A stretch of DNA of 64,000 nt from Paenibacillus sp. (GTDB lineage Bacteria > Bacteroidota > Bacteroidia > Bacteroidales > Muribaculaceae), in the NCBI GenBank assembly GCA_023663345.1, contig JAMPHR010000004.1, positions 179,326-243,325 on the forward strand, written 5' to 3'. The notes under the pieces are model-generated. The model was not told the DNA's origin, made no database searches, and saw nothing but the letters and a program-made list of their open reading frames with translations. Below, piece by piece: positions 45,445-52,705 of this stretch. Within the stretch, counting starts at the first letter, position 1, and each line of letters starts with the position of its first letter. The position numbers and the translations under genes were made by a program.

Positions 45445-46152
45445 ATGAATAAGCAAAGCAATACATATACGATCATCTACATCATCGTACTGGTAGTGCT
45501 GGTGGGCACGGCTCTGGCCGCGACCTCGCTTGCCCTCAAGGGACGCCAGCAGGAGAACATTGATGCCGACAAGATGAAACAGATACTCGCCGCAGCCCTG
45601 ATCACACCCGCCGATGGCGAGACAGTAGCCGAATTCAACCGCTACATCACCGACCAGTATGTGGTCAACGCCCAGGGAGAAAGGGTCGACGGCGTGAAAG
45701 CCTTCGATGTTAATGTGGCCAATCAGAGCAAGCTGGCAGCCGACCGCAGGGAGTTGCCCGTGTTTGTGTGCATGGTCAAGGAAAATGACCCCAAATACAT
45801 TCTTCCCGTGTATGGAGCCGGTCTTTGGGGTCCGATATGGGGTTATGTGGCGTTCGACGCCGATGGATCAACCATATATGGCGCATACTTCGCACATCAA
45901 GGCGAGACTCCGGGCCTCGGCGCTGAGATCGAGAAACCCGCTTTCAGCGATCAGTTTAAAGGAAAACATGTGATAAAGGATGGACGTTTCCGCCCCATAG
46001 CCGTAGTGAAGGCCGGTCAGCAACCGCTGGACGGCGAGGACTATGTGGACGGCATCTCGGGTGGCACCATCACCTCCAAGGGTGTCGGCTCCATGCTCGA
46101 CAACTGCCTGGTGCCCTACCGTAAATTCCTCCAGTCTCTCGGTGAAAAATAA
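45445..46152 (+). CDS. nqrC: Na+-NQR subunit C
   Basis: A 235-residue protein with one N-terminal helix (residues about 10-30) and a periplasmic FMN-binding domain. Thr208 in SGGTITSKG is the predicted covalent FMN site. GLWGPIWGYVAFD and GETPGLGAEIEKP are family motifs. Confidence 0.96.
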   Translation: MNKQSNTYTIIYIIVLVVLVGTALAATSLALKGRQQENIDADKMKQILAAALITPADGETVAEFNRYITDQYVVNAQGERVDGVKAFDVNVANQSKLAADRRELPVFVCMVKENDPKYILPVYGAGLWGPIWGYVAFDADGSTIYGAYFAHQGETPGLGAEIEKPAFSDQFKGKHVIKDGRFRPIAVVKAGQQPLDGEDYVDGISGGTITSKGVGSMLDNCLVPYRKFLQSLGEK

Positions 46153-46173
46153 TATGCTCCAACAGATCCAATT

Positions 46174-46800
46174 ATGGCAGAAAAGATAAAAAATACTGAC
46201 GTACTGTTCAACCCTATTTCCAAGAACAACCCCGTCGTGGTGCAGGTGCTGGGCATCTGCTCCGTATTGGCCGTAACGGCCAAACTCGAGCCGGCGATAG
46301 TAATGGGCATATCCGTGATCGCTGTGCTGGCATTCGCCAATGTTATAATATCATTGATACGCAACACCATCCCCACCAATATCCGCATCATCGTGCAGCT
46401 CGTGGTGGTGGCCGGCCTTGTAGTGATCGTCGACCAGGTGCTGAAGGCCTACGCCTATAGCGCTTCCAAGCAACTATCGGTCTTCATAGGCCTGATCATA
46501 ACCAACTGTATCCTCATGGGACGCCTTGAGGCATTCGCTATGGGCAACAAGCCCTGGCCGTCATTCCTCGACGGCGTGGGCAACGGCCTCGGCTATGCCG
46601 TGATACTAGTCATAGTAGGTTTCTTCCGCGAACTGCTCGGTTCGGGCACACTGCTCGGCTATCAGGTGATACCGCAGTGGTGCTATGACAACGGGTATGT
46701 CAACAATGGTCTCATGATCCTTCCCCCCATGGCATTGATCGTGGTGGCATGTGTGATATGGGTGCAGCGCAACATCAACAAAGACCTGCAGGAAGATTAA
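46174..46800 (+). CDS. nqrD: Na+-NQR subunit D
   Basis: A 208-residue protein with six helices. The NPVVVQVLGICSVLAVT start and ITNCILMGRLEAFAMGNKPWPSFLDG loop are typical of NqrD/RnfE; the cysteines in the two half-helices (GICS and TNCI) bind the intramembrane iron-sulfur centre shared with NqrE. It starts 21 bases after nqrC. Confidence 0.96.
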   Translation: MAEKIKNTDVLFNPISKNNPVVVQVLGICSVLAVTAKLEPAIVMGISVIAVLAFANVIISLIRNTIPTNIRIIVQLVVVAGLVVIVDQVLKAYAYSASKQLSVFIGLIITNCILMGRLEAFAMGNKPWPSFLDGVGNGLGYAVILVIVGFFRELLGSGTLLGYQVIPQWCYDNGYVNNGLMILPPMALIVVACVIWVQRNINKDLQED

Positions 46801-46832
46801 TATATCACCATAAGAAACCGACAACGTAAAAT

Positions 46833-47450
46833 ATGGAAAATCTCAACATATTCATCAGGTCGATATTTGTCGACAACATGATATTCGCTTACTTCCTGGG
46901 CATGTGCTCGTTCATTGCTGTATCCAAGAATGTGAAGACGGCATTTGGCCTGGGCATAGCGGTGACATTCATGCTCGTGGTGACTCTTCCGGTCAACTAT
47001 CTACTCGAGAACTACGTGTTGCGCCCCGGCGCTCTGAAATGGCTTGGCGAGGAATATGCTCAGGTCGATCTGAGCTTCCTGTCGCTCATAATGTTCATCG
47101 CCGTAATCGCTTCTATGACCCAGCTCGTGGAGATGGCAGTGGAAAAGTACAGCCCGTCGCTGTATTCATCGCTCGGCATCTTCCTTCCGCTCATCGCCGT
47201 GAACTGTGCCATCCTCGGCGGATCACTGTTCATGCAACAGCGTGACTTCCCCAGCATCTGGACAGCCGTATGCGCAGGCGGAGGATGGGGACTCGGTTGG
47301 CTCCTCGCCATCACTGCCATTGCTGCCATCAGGGAGAGACTGGCCGTGTACTCCAACATCCCCAAGCCTCTGCGCGGAGTGGGCATCACGTTCATACTCA
47401 CCGCCCTCATGGGCATCGCGTTCATGAGCTTCCTCGGCATAAAACTGTAA
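46833..47450 (+). CDS. nqrE: Na+-NQR subunit E
   Basis: A 205-residue six-helix protein, a remote paralogue of NqrD with opposite topology. Motifs FLGMCSFIAVSKNVKTAFGLG and LIAVNCAILGGSLFMQQRDF carry the paired cysteines of the intramembrane Fe centre. It lies between nqrD (32 bases) and nqrF (63 bases). Confidence 0.96.
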   Translation: MENLNIFIRSIFVDNMIFAYFLGMCSFIAVSKNVKTAFGLGIAVTFMLVVTLPVNYLLENYVLRPGALKWLGEEYAQVDLSFLSLIMFIAVIASMTQLVEMAVEKYSPSLYSSLGIFLPLIAVNCAILGGSLFMQQRDFPSIWTAVCAGGGWGLGWLLAITAIAAIRERLAVYSNIPKPLRGVGITFILTALMGIAFMSFLGIKL

Positions 47451-47513
47451 TGCCTCATTGAAAGAGGATCTCTAACAAGAATAACAGAACCTGTAAAACA
47501 AAACGATTATACA

Positions 47514-48779
47514 ATGTTAACGATACTGACAGGCGTAAGCATCTTTCTGATCATCACACTCGCGCTGGTCATAATACTGCTGATCGCCAAGAAATATCTG
47601 GTTCATTCCGGTAAGGTCAAGATCACCATCAACAACGACACGGTAATCGAAGCCGAATCGGGCAAATCACTGCTGTCGACATTTGCCGATCACAATATAT
47701 TCCTCTCATCAGCTTGTGGTGGCAAGGGCAGTTGCGGACAGTGCAAATGCCAGGTGTTCAGCGGAGGCGGCGATATACTGCCCACAGAAAAAGTACACTT
47801 CTCTCGTAAACAACAGCAGGATCACTGGCGTCTCGGATGCCAGGTAAAAATCAAGGAGGATTGCTCGGTTGGCATCCCTGCCTCAGCTCTCGACGTGAAG
47901 GAATGGGAATGTGAGGTGATCTCCAACAAGAATGTGGCCACATTCATCAAGGAATTCATTGTGGCTCTTCCCAAGGGTGCCCACATGGATTTTATCCCCG
48001 GCTCATACGCCCAGATCAAGATCCCTACCTACGAGATGGACTACAACAAGGATATCGACAAGTCGCTTATCGGCGACGAATATCTGCCTGCGTGGGAGAA
48101 ATTCGGTCTGTTTGGCCTTAAGTGCCGCAACACCGAGACCACCGTGCGAGCCTACTCCATGGCCAACTATCCCGAGGAAGGTGACCGCATAATGCTCACA
48201 GTGCGCATCGCCACCCCTCCATTCAAGCCGAAACCCCAGGTAGGATTCATGGATGTGATGCCGGGCATAGCTTCAAGCTATATCTTCACTCTCAAGCCTG
48301 GCGACAAAGTAGTGATGTCAGGTCCCTACGGAGATTTCCACCCCATCGTGGACTCCAAGGCCGAGATGATGTGGATAGGCGGTGGTGCCGGTATGGCTCC
48401 GCTACGCGCCCAGATCATGTGGATGACCAAGACACTCCACACCACCGACCGCGTTATGAACTATTTCTACGGAGCCCGCGCGCTCAACGAAGTATTCTAT
48501 CTCAACGACTTCCTCGAGTTGGAGAAAGAGTTCCCCAACTTCAAGTTCCATCTTGCGCTCGACCGTCCCGATCCGGCAGCCGATGCCGCAGGAGTGAAGT
48601 ACACCGCCGGTTTCGTACATCAGGTTATCTATGAGACCTATCTCAAGAATCATCCCGATCCTGAGGATATCGAGTATTACATGTGTGGTCCCGGCCCGAT
48701 GAGTGCTGCCGTCAACAAAATGCTCGACGACCTCGGTGTAGATCCCACCTCGGTCCACTATGACAACTTCGGAGGATAA
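47514..48779 (+). CDS. nqrF: Na+-NQR subunit F
   Basis: A 421-residue NADH-oxidising subunit. One N-terminal helix (residues 3-27) is followed by a plant-type 2Fe-2S domain with Cys68, Cys74, Cys77 and Cys109, an FAD domain (RAYSMANYP) and an NADH domain (WIGGGAGMAPLRAQI, YYMCGPGPM). It passes electrons from NADH to the centre in NqrD/E. The operon ends here with a terminator hairpin. Confidence 0.97.
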   Translation: MLTILTGVSIFLIITLALVIILLIAKKYLVHSGKVKITINNDTVIEAESGKSLLSTFADHNIFLSSACGGKGSCGQCKCQVFSGGGDILPTEKVHFSRKQQQDHWRLGCQVKIKEDCSVGIPASALDVKEWECEVISNKNVATFIKEFIVALPKGAHMDFIPGSYAQIKIPTYEMDYNKDIDKSLIGDEYLPAWEKFGLFGLKCRNTETTVRAYSMANYPEEGDRIMLTVRIATPPFKPKPQVGFMDVMPGIASSYIFTLKPGDKVVMSGPYGDFHPIVDSKAEMMWIGGGAGMAPLRAQIMWMTKTLHTTDRVMNYFYGARALNEVFYLNDFLELEKEFPNFKFHLALDRPDPAADAAGVKYTAGFVHQVIYETYLKNHPDPEDIEYYMCGPGPMSAAVNKMLDDLGVDPTSVHYDNFGG

Positions 48780-48811
48780 GCCATAAGGCACACATCCGGA
48801 CACATCAATAT

Positions 48812-48862
48812 AAGCGCCGGCCCGCCGTAAACGACAGATTCGTGAAACGCGGACCGGTGCTT
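48812..48862 (+). terminator. Hairpin ending the nqr operon
   Basis: AAGCGCCGG (48812-48820) pairs with CCGGTGCTT (48854-48862), with one G-T wobble, around a 33-base loop that can fold again. GTTTGTGTT follows. Confidence 0.55.
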
Positions 48863-48905
48863 GTTTGTGTTCCGGCTATTATTATCGACATAACACCAAT
48901 ATATA

Positions 48906-49415
48906 TCACAACTTGAGTTGCATGTCGGTAACATCAAGATAATGATCAAACTTATACCCCACCTCCTTGAAACACGACACCTCGCGGAATCCAAGTCGCC
49001 GGTGGAACTCTATGCTTGCCGTGTTTTCACTCGTTATGCACGCTATCAGTGAATGACACCCTGGCCTACGGCGACACTCGGCTATCACTTCCCTCATCAG
49101 CATCCGGCCTACACCCCTGCCCTCGTATCCCGGACGCAAATACACCGTAGTCTCCAATGTACACTTGTAAGCGGGCTTCGCCTTCCATCGGTGGGCATAG
49201 CAGTAGCCCGCCACACCCCCGTCGTCGACTGCTACAATGAAAGGATAATCGGTCGAGACAGCTCCAATGAGCCTCGCCATATCATCAATAGTCACCGATT
49301 CCTCATCAAATGTGGCGGTGCTGTTACATATATAATAGTTATAGATCTCAGCTACGGCCTCAGCATCAGCGACAATCGCCTGACGGAGAAATAATGTATT
49401 TTCAGTCAGTTTCAT
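48906..49415 (-). CDS. GNAT acetyltransferase, phosphinothricin/methionine sulfoximine type
   Basis: A 169-residue single-domain N-acetyltransferase. LRPGYEGRGVGRMLMREVI (residues 93-111) is the acetyl-CoA pyrophosphate loop. FDEESVTIDDM, YCYAHRWK and the end FHRRLGFREVSCFKEVGYKFDHYLDV resemble the PAT/MddA group, which acetylates amino-acid analogues; the true substrate is unknown. The ATG at 49413-49415 is one base from the end of a foldback element, which leaves no normal ribosome-binding region between the probable promoter and the start codon. It converges with nqrF. Confidence 0.88.
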   Translation of the reverse strand: MKLTENTLFLRQAIVADAEAVAEIYNYYICNSTATFDEESVTIDDMARLIGAVSTDYPFIVAVDDGGVAGYCYAHRWKAKPAYKCTLETTVYLRPGYEGRGVGRMLMREVIAECRRRPGCHSLIACITSENTASIEFHRRLGFREVSCFKEVGYKFDHYLDVTDMQLKL

Positions 49416-49416
49416 A

Positions 49417-49617
49417 AAAGTGTGTTTGAATTTAACTCGTATTAAGATTGAGAGACAATTTTGAGTGATTTTATTAACATGAAGAAGGAGCGTAGCGAGC
49501 TACGTGACTGATGAATGGTAATAAAAACGCCAAAATTGGCCTCAAGATTAATGCGAAACGATTTTATCCAATTCCTTTAATATATAACATTCAGTGTGTT
49601 AAATTCAAACACACTTT
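49417..49617. mobile_element. 201-bp foldback MITE-like element with 20-bp perfect terminal inverted repeats
   Basis: Bases 49417-49436 are the exact reverse complement of 49598-49617. Inside, the arms continue as an imperfect inverted repeat: a CGTATTAAG..TTGAG..CAATTTTG stretch on the left (49437-49463) matches the right arm near 49547-49572, and about 21 of 30 bases still match up to a central CGTAGC-GA-GCTACG hairpin (49491-49504). The right arm carries about 40 extra bases. No reading frame lies within it. Flanking bases give no clear target duplication. It may be a non-autonomous transposon or an invertible segment. Confidence 0.65.
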
Positions 49618-49622
49618 AAGAA

Positions 49623-49630
49623 CAAAGTTA
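49623..49630 (-). promoter_or_regulatory. Probable promoter -7 box of the GNAT gene, outside the foldback element
   Basis: Minus-strand TAACTTTG lies 6 bases beyond the right end of the foldback element. A transcript from here would carry the whole element as its leader, so both terminal repeats would be in the RNA and could pair, hiding the start codon region. Confidence 0.5.
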
Positions 49631-49708
49631 CAGCATATTTTGTATTTAAAATAAGGAAAGGCACTCAAAGGAATCTTACAGTTACCCCCCTACTAAAAAC
49701 TTCTGATT

Positions 49709-49918
49709 ATGAATATCCCCGGCATTCACGAAATATTGATGTGGCTGGTCATCATCGCACTGGTGGTGCTCGTGGCTATGAGCGGAATGTGCCTTAACCG
49801 CATGTATATACATCGTGCTCACCGCAAGGCTCTGGCCGAGCTACGCCGCCGGGTGATGGAGGAACATTACGACGAGGAACGCTATCATGAGATGGAGCGT
49901 AGTATGTCAAGGGAATGA
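49709..49918 (+). CDS. Small single-helix membrane protein, unknown function
   Basis: A 69-residue reading frame. Residues about 8-28 (EILMWLVIIALVVLVAMSGMC) form one membrane helix, followed by a strongly charged, probably helical tail rich in Arg and Glu. I do not recognise a family. Its last 34 bases overlap the 3' end of recO on the other strand. The composition is convincing for a membrane protein, but no clear promoter is visible and it could be a chance frame. Confidence 0.5.
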   Translation: MNIPGIHEILMWLVIIALVVLVAMSGMCLNRMYIHRAHRKALAELRRRVMEEHYDEERYHEMERSMSRE

Positions 49919-50604
49919 AGATGGTTGAGTGGCGCGAGATGAAGGCTGTAATATCGCAACACAAGATCGAGCGCACGATTGCGTTGCTGGCGCGAGAACC
50001 GGAAATGTGACATATTGGAGTAAGTCATCCTGAGCATACGTGAGGCGGCAAGTGACTCATCCGAGGCAAGCCACTCGCCATGCAACGGCATCGTCGACCG
50101 CCATATACCGTCGCGCAGATCCATCACGTATCCTTGCCTGAAGGTGGACAGGTCAGGCTCTATCCCGAGCAACCTGCCGAGATTAAGCAGAAAGCACACA
50201 TGGAAATTGGCTGAACATTCGGCCGGAATACTGTCGAGCCATTTCACTGAAGAATGAAGAAACTCATAGACCGATACATCTGGCACACTCTCGCGCAGAA
50301 GCATCGAAAGCGACTCGGCAAGAAACATGGCTATCATCTGCTTCACCGGATTGGCATGTATCCCGTTGAACACCTCGACCGGACGGGCCTGCCTCATGGG
50401 CAACACTTCACGGCCGGGACGGAAATCGGTCTCACACTCCAGCACACTCAGTGGCATCGTGAGAGCCCTCAGGCGCGATGCACCCTTCCCTTTACCCGAT
50501 GGCACAGCAAGCGAAACGCGCCCATGCTCGAGGCTGTAGGCCGAAAGGATGGACTGCGTGTCACTGTAACGGATAGTCTTAAGCGAAATAAATGTAAGTT
50601 TCAC
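49885..50604 (-). CDS. recO: DNA repair protein RecO
   Basis: A 240-residue RecO of normal length. The OB-fold start reads VKLTFISLKTIRYSDTQSILSAYSLEHGRVSL, then LEVY-like LECETDFRPGREVLPMRQARPV, and a helical C-terminal domain ending APLNHLHSLDILRSIS. RecO loads RecA at gaps together with RecR. I choose GTG at 50602-50604; the upstream in-frame stretch (to 50748) is unlike RecO and runs into the tRNA-Glu promoter and gene. A zinc-finger cysteine set is not evident. Confidence 0.9.
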   Translation of the reverse strand: MKLTFISLKTIRYSDTQSILSAYSLEHGRVSLAVPSGKGKGASRLRALTMPLSVLECETDFRPGREVLPMRQARPVEVFNGIHANPVKQMIAMFLAESLSMLLRESVPDVSVYEFLHSSVKWLDSIPAECSANFHVCFLLNLGRLLGIEPDLSTFRQGYVMDLRDGIWRSTMPLHGEWLASDESLAASRMLRMTYSNMSHFRFSRQQRNRALDLVLRYYSLHLAPLNHLHSLDILRSIS

Positions 50605-50648
50605 TGGGATTGACGGGTATAAAAATACGCTCTGAAATATCAGCAAGG

Positions 50649-50656
50649 CAAAATTA
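50649..50656 (-). promoter_or_regulatory. -7 box for recO
   Basis: Minus-strand TAATTTTG, 45 bases before the GTG start at 50604. The -33 box is not clear. The position supports the GTG start. Confidence 0.4.
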
Positions 50657-50676
50657 CGAAAAAATTGGCAAAAAAA

Positions 50677-50708
50677 TTTGCCCAATAGAAAAAAACTCAC
50701 TAACTTTG
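50677..50708 (+). promoter_or_regulatory. Promoter of the tRNA-Glu - rpsT - tRNA-Glu unit
   Basis: TTTG (50677-50680), a 20-base spacer and TAACTTTG (50701-50708) are a near-ideal Bacteroidetes promoter, 34 bases before the first tRNA. Confidence 0.75.
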
Positions 50709-50741
50709 CAATCGCTTTTGAGCAACTATGCAGAAGAGCAT

Positions 50742-50813
50742 GGCCCATTCGTCTATCGGTTAGGACGCAAGATTTTCATTCTTGAAAGAGGAGTTCGATT
50801 CTCCTATGGGCTA
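50742..50813 (+). tRNA. tRNA-Glu (anticodon TTC), first copy
   Basis: A 72-base cloverleaf. Acceptor GGCCCAT pairs with ATGGGCT (first pair G-T), the anticodon arm is CAAGA-TTTTCAT-TCTTG with anticodon TTC, and the T arm is AGGAG-TTCGATT-CTCCT. The discriminator is A and CCA is not encoded. Identical to the copy at 51118. Confidence 0.95.
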
Positions 50814-50843
50814 CAATAAAAAACAAAAAAATCATTTTCACAG

Positions 50844-51101
50844 ATGGCAAATCATAAATCATCACTTAAGAGAATCCGTCAGACCGAATCCCGTCGTCTT
50901 CGCAACCGTTACTATGCCAAGACCGCACGTAACGCCGTGCGCAACCTTCGCAAAATGACTGACAAGGCACAGGCCGAGGAGGCTTTCCGCAAGATCGGAG
51001 CCATGCTTGACCGTCTCGCATCCAAGAAGGCTATCTCAAAGAACAAGGCAGCTAACCTGAAGAGCAAGCTTGCTCACCACATAGCCAAGCTCGCCGCTTA
51101 A
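50844..51101 (+). CDS. rpsT: 30S ribosomal protein S20
   Basis: An 85-residue, very basic, helical protein: [21 protein letters not shown] at the start and [17 protein letters not shown] at the end are classic S20. It binds 16S rRNA early in 30S assembly. It begins 30 bases after one tRNA-Glu and ends 16 bases before another, so a single transcript that is processed into tRNAs and mRNA is likely. Confidence 0.97.
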   Translation: MANHKSSLKRIRQTESRRLRNRYYAKTARNAVRNLRKMTDKAQAEEAFRKIGAMLDRLASKKAISKNKAANLKSKLAHHIAKLAA

Positions 51102-51117
51102 TCAGGAGCGCTCCGAG

Positions 51118-51189
51118 GGCCCATTCGTCTATCGGTTAGGACGCAAGATTTTCATTCTTGAAAGAGGAGTTCGATTCTCCTATGGGCTA
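51118..51189 (+). tRNA. tRNA-Glu (anticodon TTC), second copy
   Basis: Identical over 72 bases to the copy at 50742-50813, and the identity continues for six more bases (CAATAA). CCA is not encoded. A terminator follows 43 bases downstream. Confidence 0.95.
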
Positions 51190-51232
51190 CAATAACACCA
51201 TAAATTGCTATATACCTAAACTCATAAAATTA

Positions 51233-51272
51233 CCCTTGCAAGAGTCGGTTATGACTCATGCAAGGGATTTTT
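51233..51272 (+). terminator. Terminator of the tRNA-Glu - rpsT unit
   Basis: CCCTTGCA (51233-51240) pairs with TGCAAGGG (51259-51266), continued by GAGTC/GACTC across one mismatch, then ATTTTTAT. Confidence 0.85.
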
Positions 51273-51397
51273 ATATCTTGCAGGCGACATTAGCTGGAGC
51301 GTGGTCAATCACCGGCTTCACCATCGTCACCCCATTACTTTAACAAATATTGTGAAGTGCCGGTCATTAATGAGCCACAGCATTATAAAAATAGTTG

Positions 51398-51489
51398 TAA
51401 CTTTGCAAAGAATAGTCACAATAGTGCAACGACCATTAGCACCCGGAGCTGTAATTTTGTAGCAGCCAAGAGCTCTCTGATGCTCTTGG
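51398..51489 (+). promoter_or_regulatory. Leader of the metal efflux operon: two -7 boxes and a hairpin
   Basis: TAACTTTG (51398-51405) and TAATTTTG (51452-51459) are both candidate -7 boxes without clear TTTG partners. A hairpin CCAAGAGC (51466-51473) / GCTCTTGG (51482-51489) lies right after the second box, so it would be at the 5' end of that transcript. The remainder of 51273-51529 shows nothing else. Confidence 0.45.
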
Positions 51490-51529
51490 GGGAAATAGTA
51501 ACCAACCGAATAAACAATTATCAATTATC

Positions 51530-52669
51530 ATGAGACTCGGAAACCGCTTGAAGTTATTTTTAGTCACCCCGATTCTTGCCTTCGGGATGGCTGCCTGCCA
51601 CCAGCACAACGAATCATCCCATCAGGAGGAAGGAGATGAACATGGACACAATCATGGAGCAGATGAAATTGTGCTTGAGCCCCATGACGCCGAACGTATG
51701 GGCGTGGAAGTGGACACGGTGAAAGCCTCTGCTTTTATCGAGACACTTAAAGTATCCGGCGAAATCATGCCCTCGTCAGCCGACCGTGGCGTTGCAGCTG
51801 CCCCTACTACCGGCGTGGTGAAACTTGTTGCCGGAATCAACCCCGGATCACAGGTGAGAGCCGGACAGGCCATAGCACATGTGACGGCCTCCAATATAAG
51901 TGGAGGTGACGCCAACACAGCCGCACGCGTGGCTGTGGAGAACGCCAAAAGAGAACTGGACCGCATCACCCCCCTCCTTGCCGATGGCCTCGTGACCCGC
52001 AAGGAATACAACGATGCTCTCGCTGCTTACGAATCAGCCAAGGCCGCCTATAGCCCCGCTGCTGCTTCCGGCACCGTCACAGCTCCACGCTCAGGAGTGA
52101 TCACCGCTATCAATATCGGTGACGGAGAATATGTGACCACCGGACAGGCTGTAGCCACAGTGGCAGCCAACAGTTCGCTGACTCTGCGTGCGCTCGTACC
52201 GGCCGCACAAGCCGGATTCCTCCCCAAAGTAAGTGGGGCAATAATGAGCTTCCATGACGGTCAGGCCATAGATCTTGGCGATTACAAGGGTAGACTCCTC
52301 TCTTCGGCATCAGCATCTGGTGGCGCAACCCCCGGCTATGTACCCGTATTCTTTTCCTTCGATGGAACAGCACCGGTAGTTCCCGGAAGCGCTACTGAGG
52401 TGTATCTGAAAGGTGCATCAAGAGAGGGTGTTATATCACTCCCGATCGACGCAATAGTCGAGCAGATGGGCACCAAATTCGTATTCGTGCGCCACGGAGA
52501 CCATGTATATATAAAGAAACCTGTCAAGCTGGGCAACAGTGACGGCATACGTGTCGAAATCACCGAAGGTATCCAGCCTGGCGAGGTAGCAGTAGTGAAA
52601 GGTGCTACGTTTGTGCGACTTGCCGAGCAAGCTACAGTGGCTCCTGAGGGACACTCCCACAATCATTAA
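51530..52669 (+). CDS. Heavy-metal RND efflux adaptor (CzcB-like lipoprotein)
   Basis: A 379-residue periplasmic adaptor. The signal peptide ends in a lipobox with Cys23 (FGMAAC), so it is probably a lipoprotein. Histidine-rich segments stand at both ends: HQHNESSHQEEGDEHGHNH behind the lipid anchor and EGHSHNH at the C-terminus, likely metal-binding. Lipoyl halves (GVVKLVAGINPGSQVRAGQAIAHV and GTVTAPRSGVITAINIGDGEYV) and a short alpha-hairpin are present. First gene of the efflux operon; the pump starts 36 bases later. Confidence 0.92.
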   Translation: MRLGNRLKLFLVTPILAFGMAACHQHNESSHQEEGDEHGHNHGADEIVLEPHDAERMGVEVDTVKASAFIETLKVSGEIMPSSADRGVAAAPTTGVVKLVAGINPGSQVRAGQAIAHVTASNISGGDANTAARVAVENAKRELDRITPLLADGLVTRKEYNDALAAYESAKAAYSPAAASGTVTAPRSGVITAINIGDGEYVTTGQAVATVAANSSLTLRALVPAAQAGFLPKVSGAIMSFHDGQAIDLGDYKGRLLSSASASGGATPGYVPVFFSFDGTAPVVPGSATEVYLKGASREGVISLPIDAIVEQMGTKFVFVRHGDHVYIKKPVKLGNSDGIRVEITEGIQPGEVAVVKGATFVRLAEQATVAPEGHSHNH

Positions 52670-52705
52670 TACATCTCACCCCAGTACTGTCAATCACGAA
52701 AAGCG

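Noticed and set aside
49417-49617. Treating the inverted repeats as a classic invertible promoter
   Set aside because: No TAnnTTTG box was found between the repeats, and the nearest box is outside. The internal foldback symmetry fits a MITE better. Inversion is kept only as a test in the findings.
51158-51343. 61-residue reading frame starting within the second tRNA-Glu and crossing the terminator
   Set aside because: Its start is inside a tRNA and it runs through a terminator hairpin; a protein gene is very unlikely.
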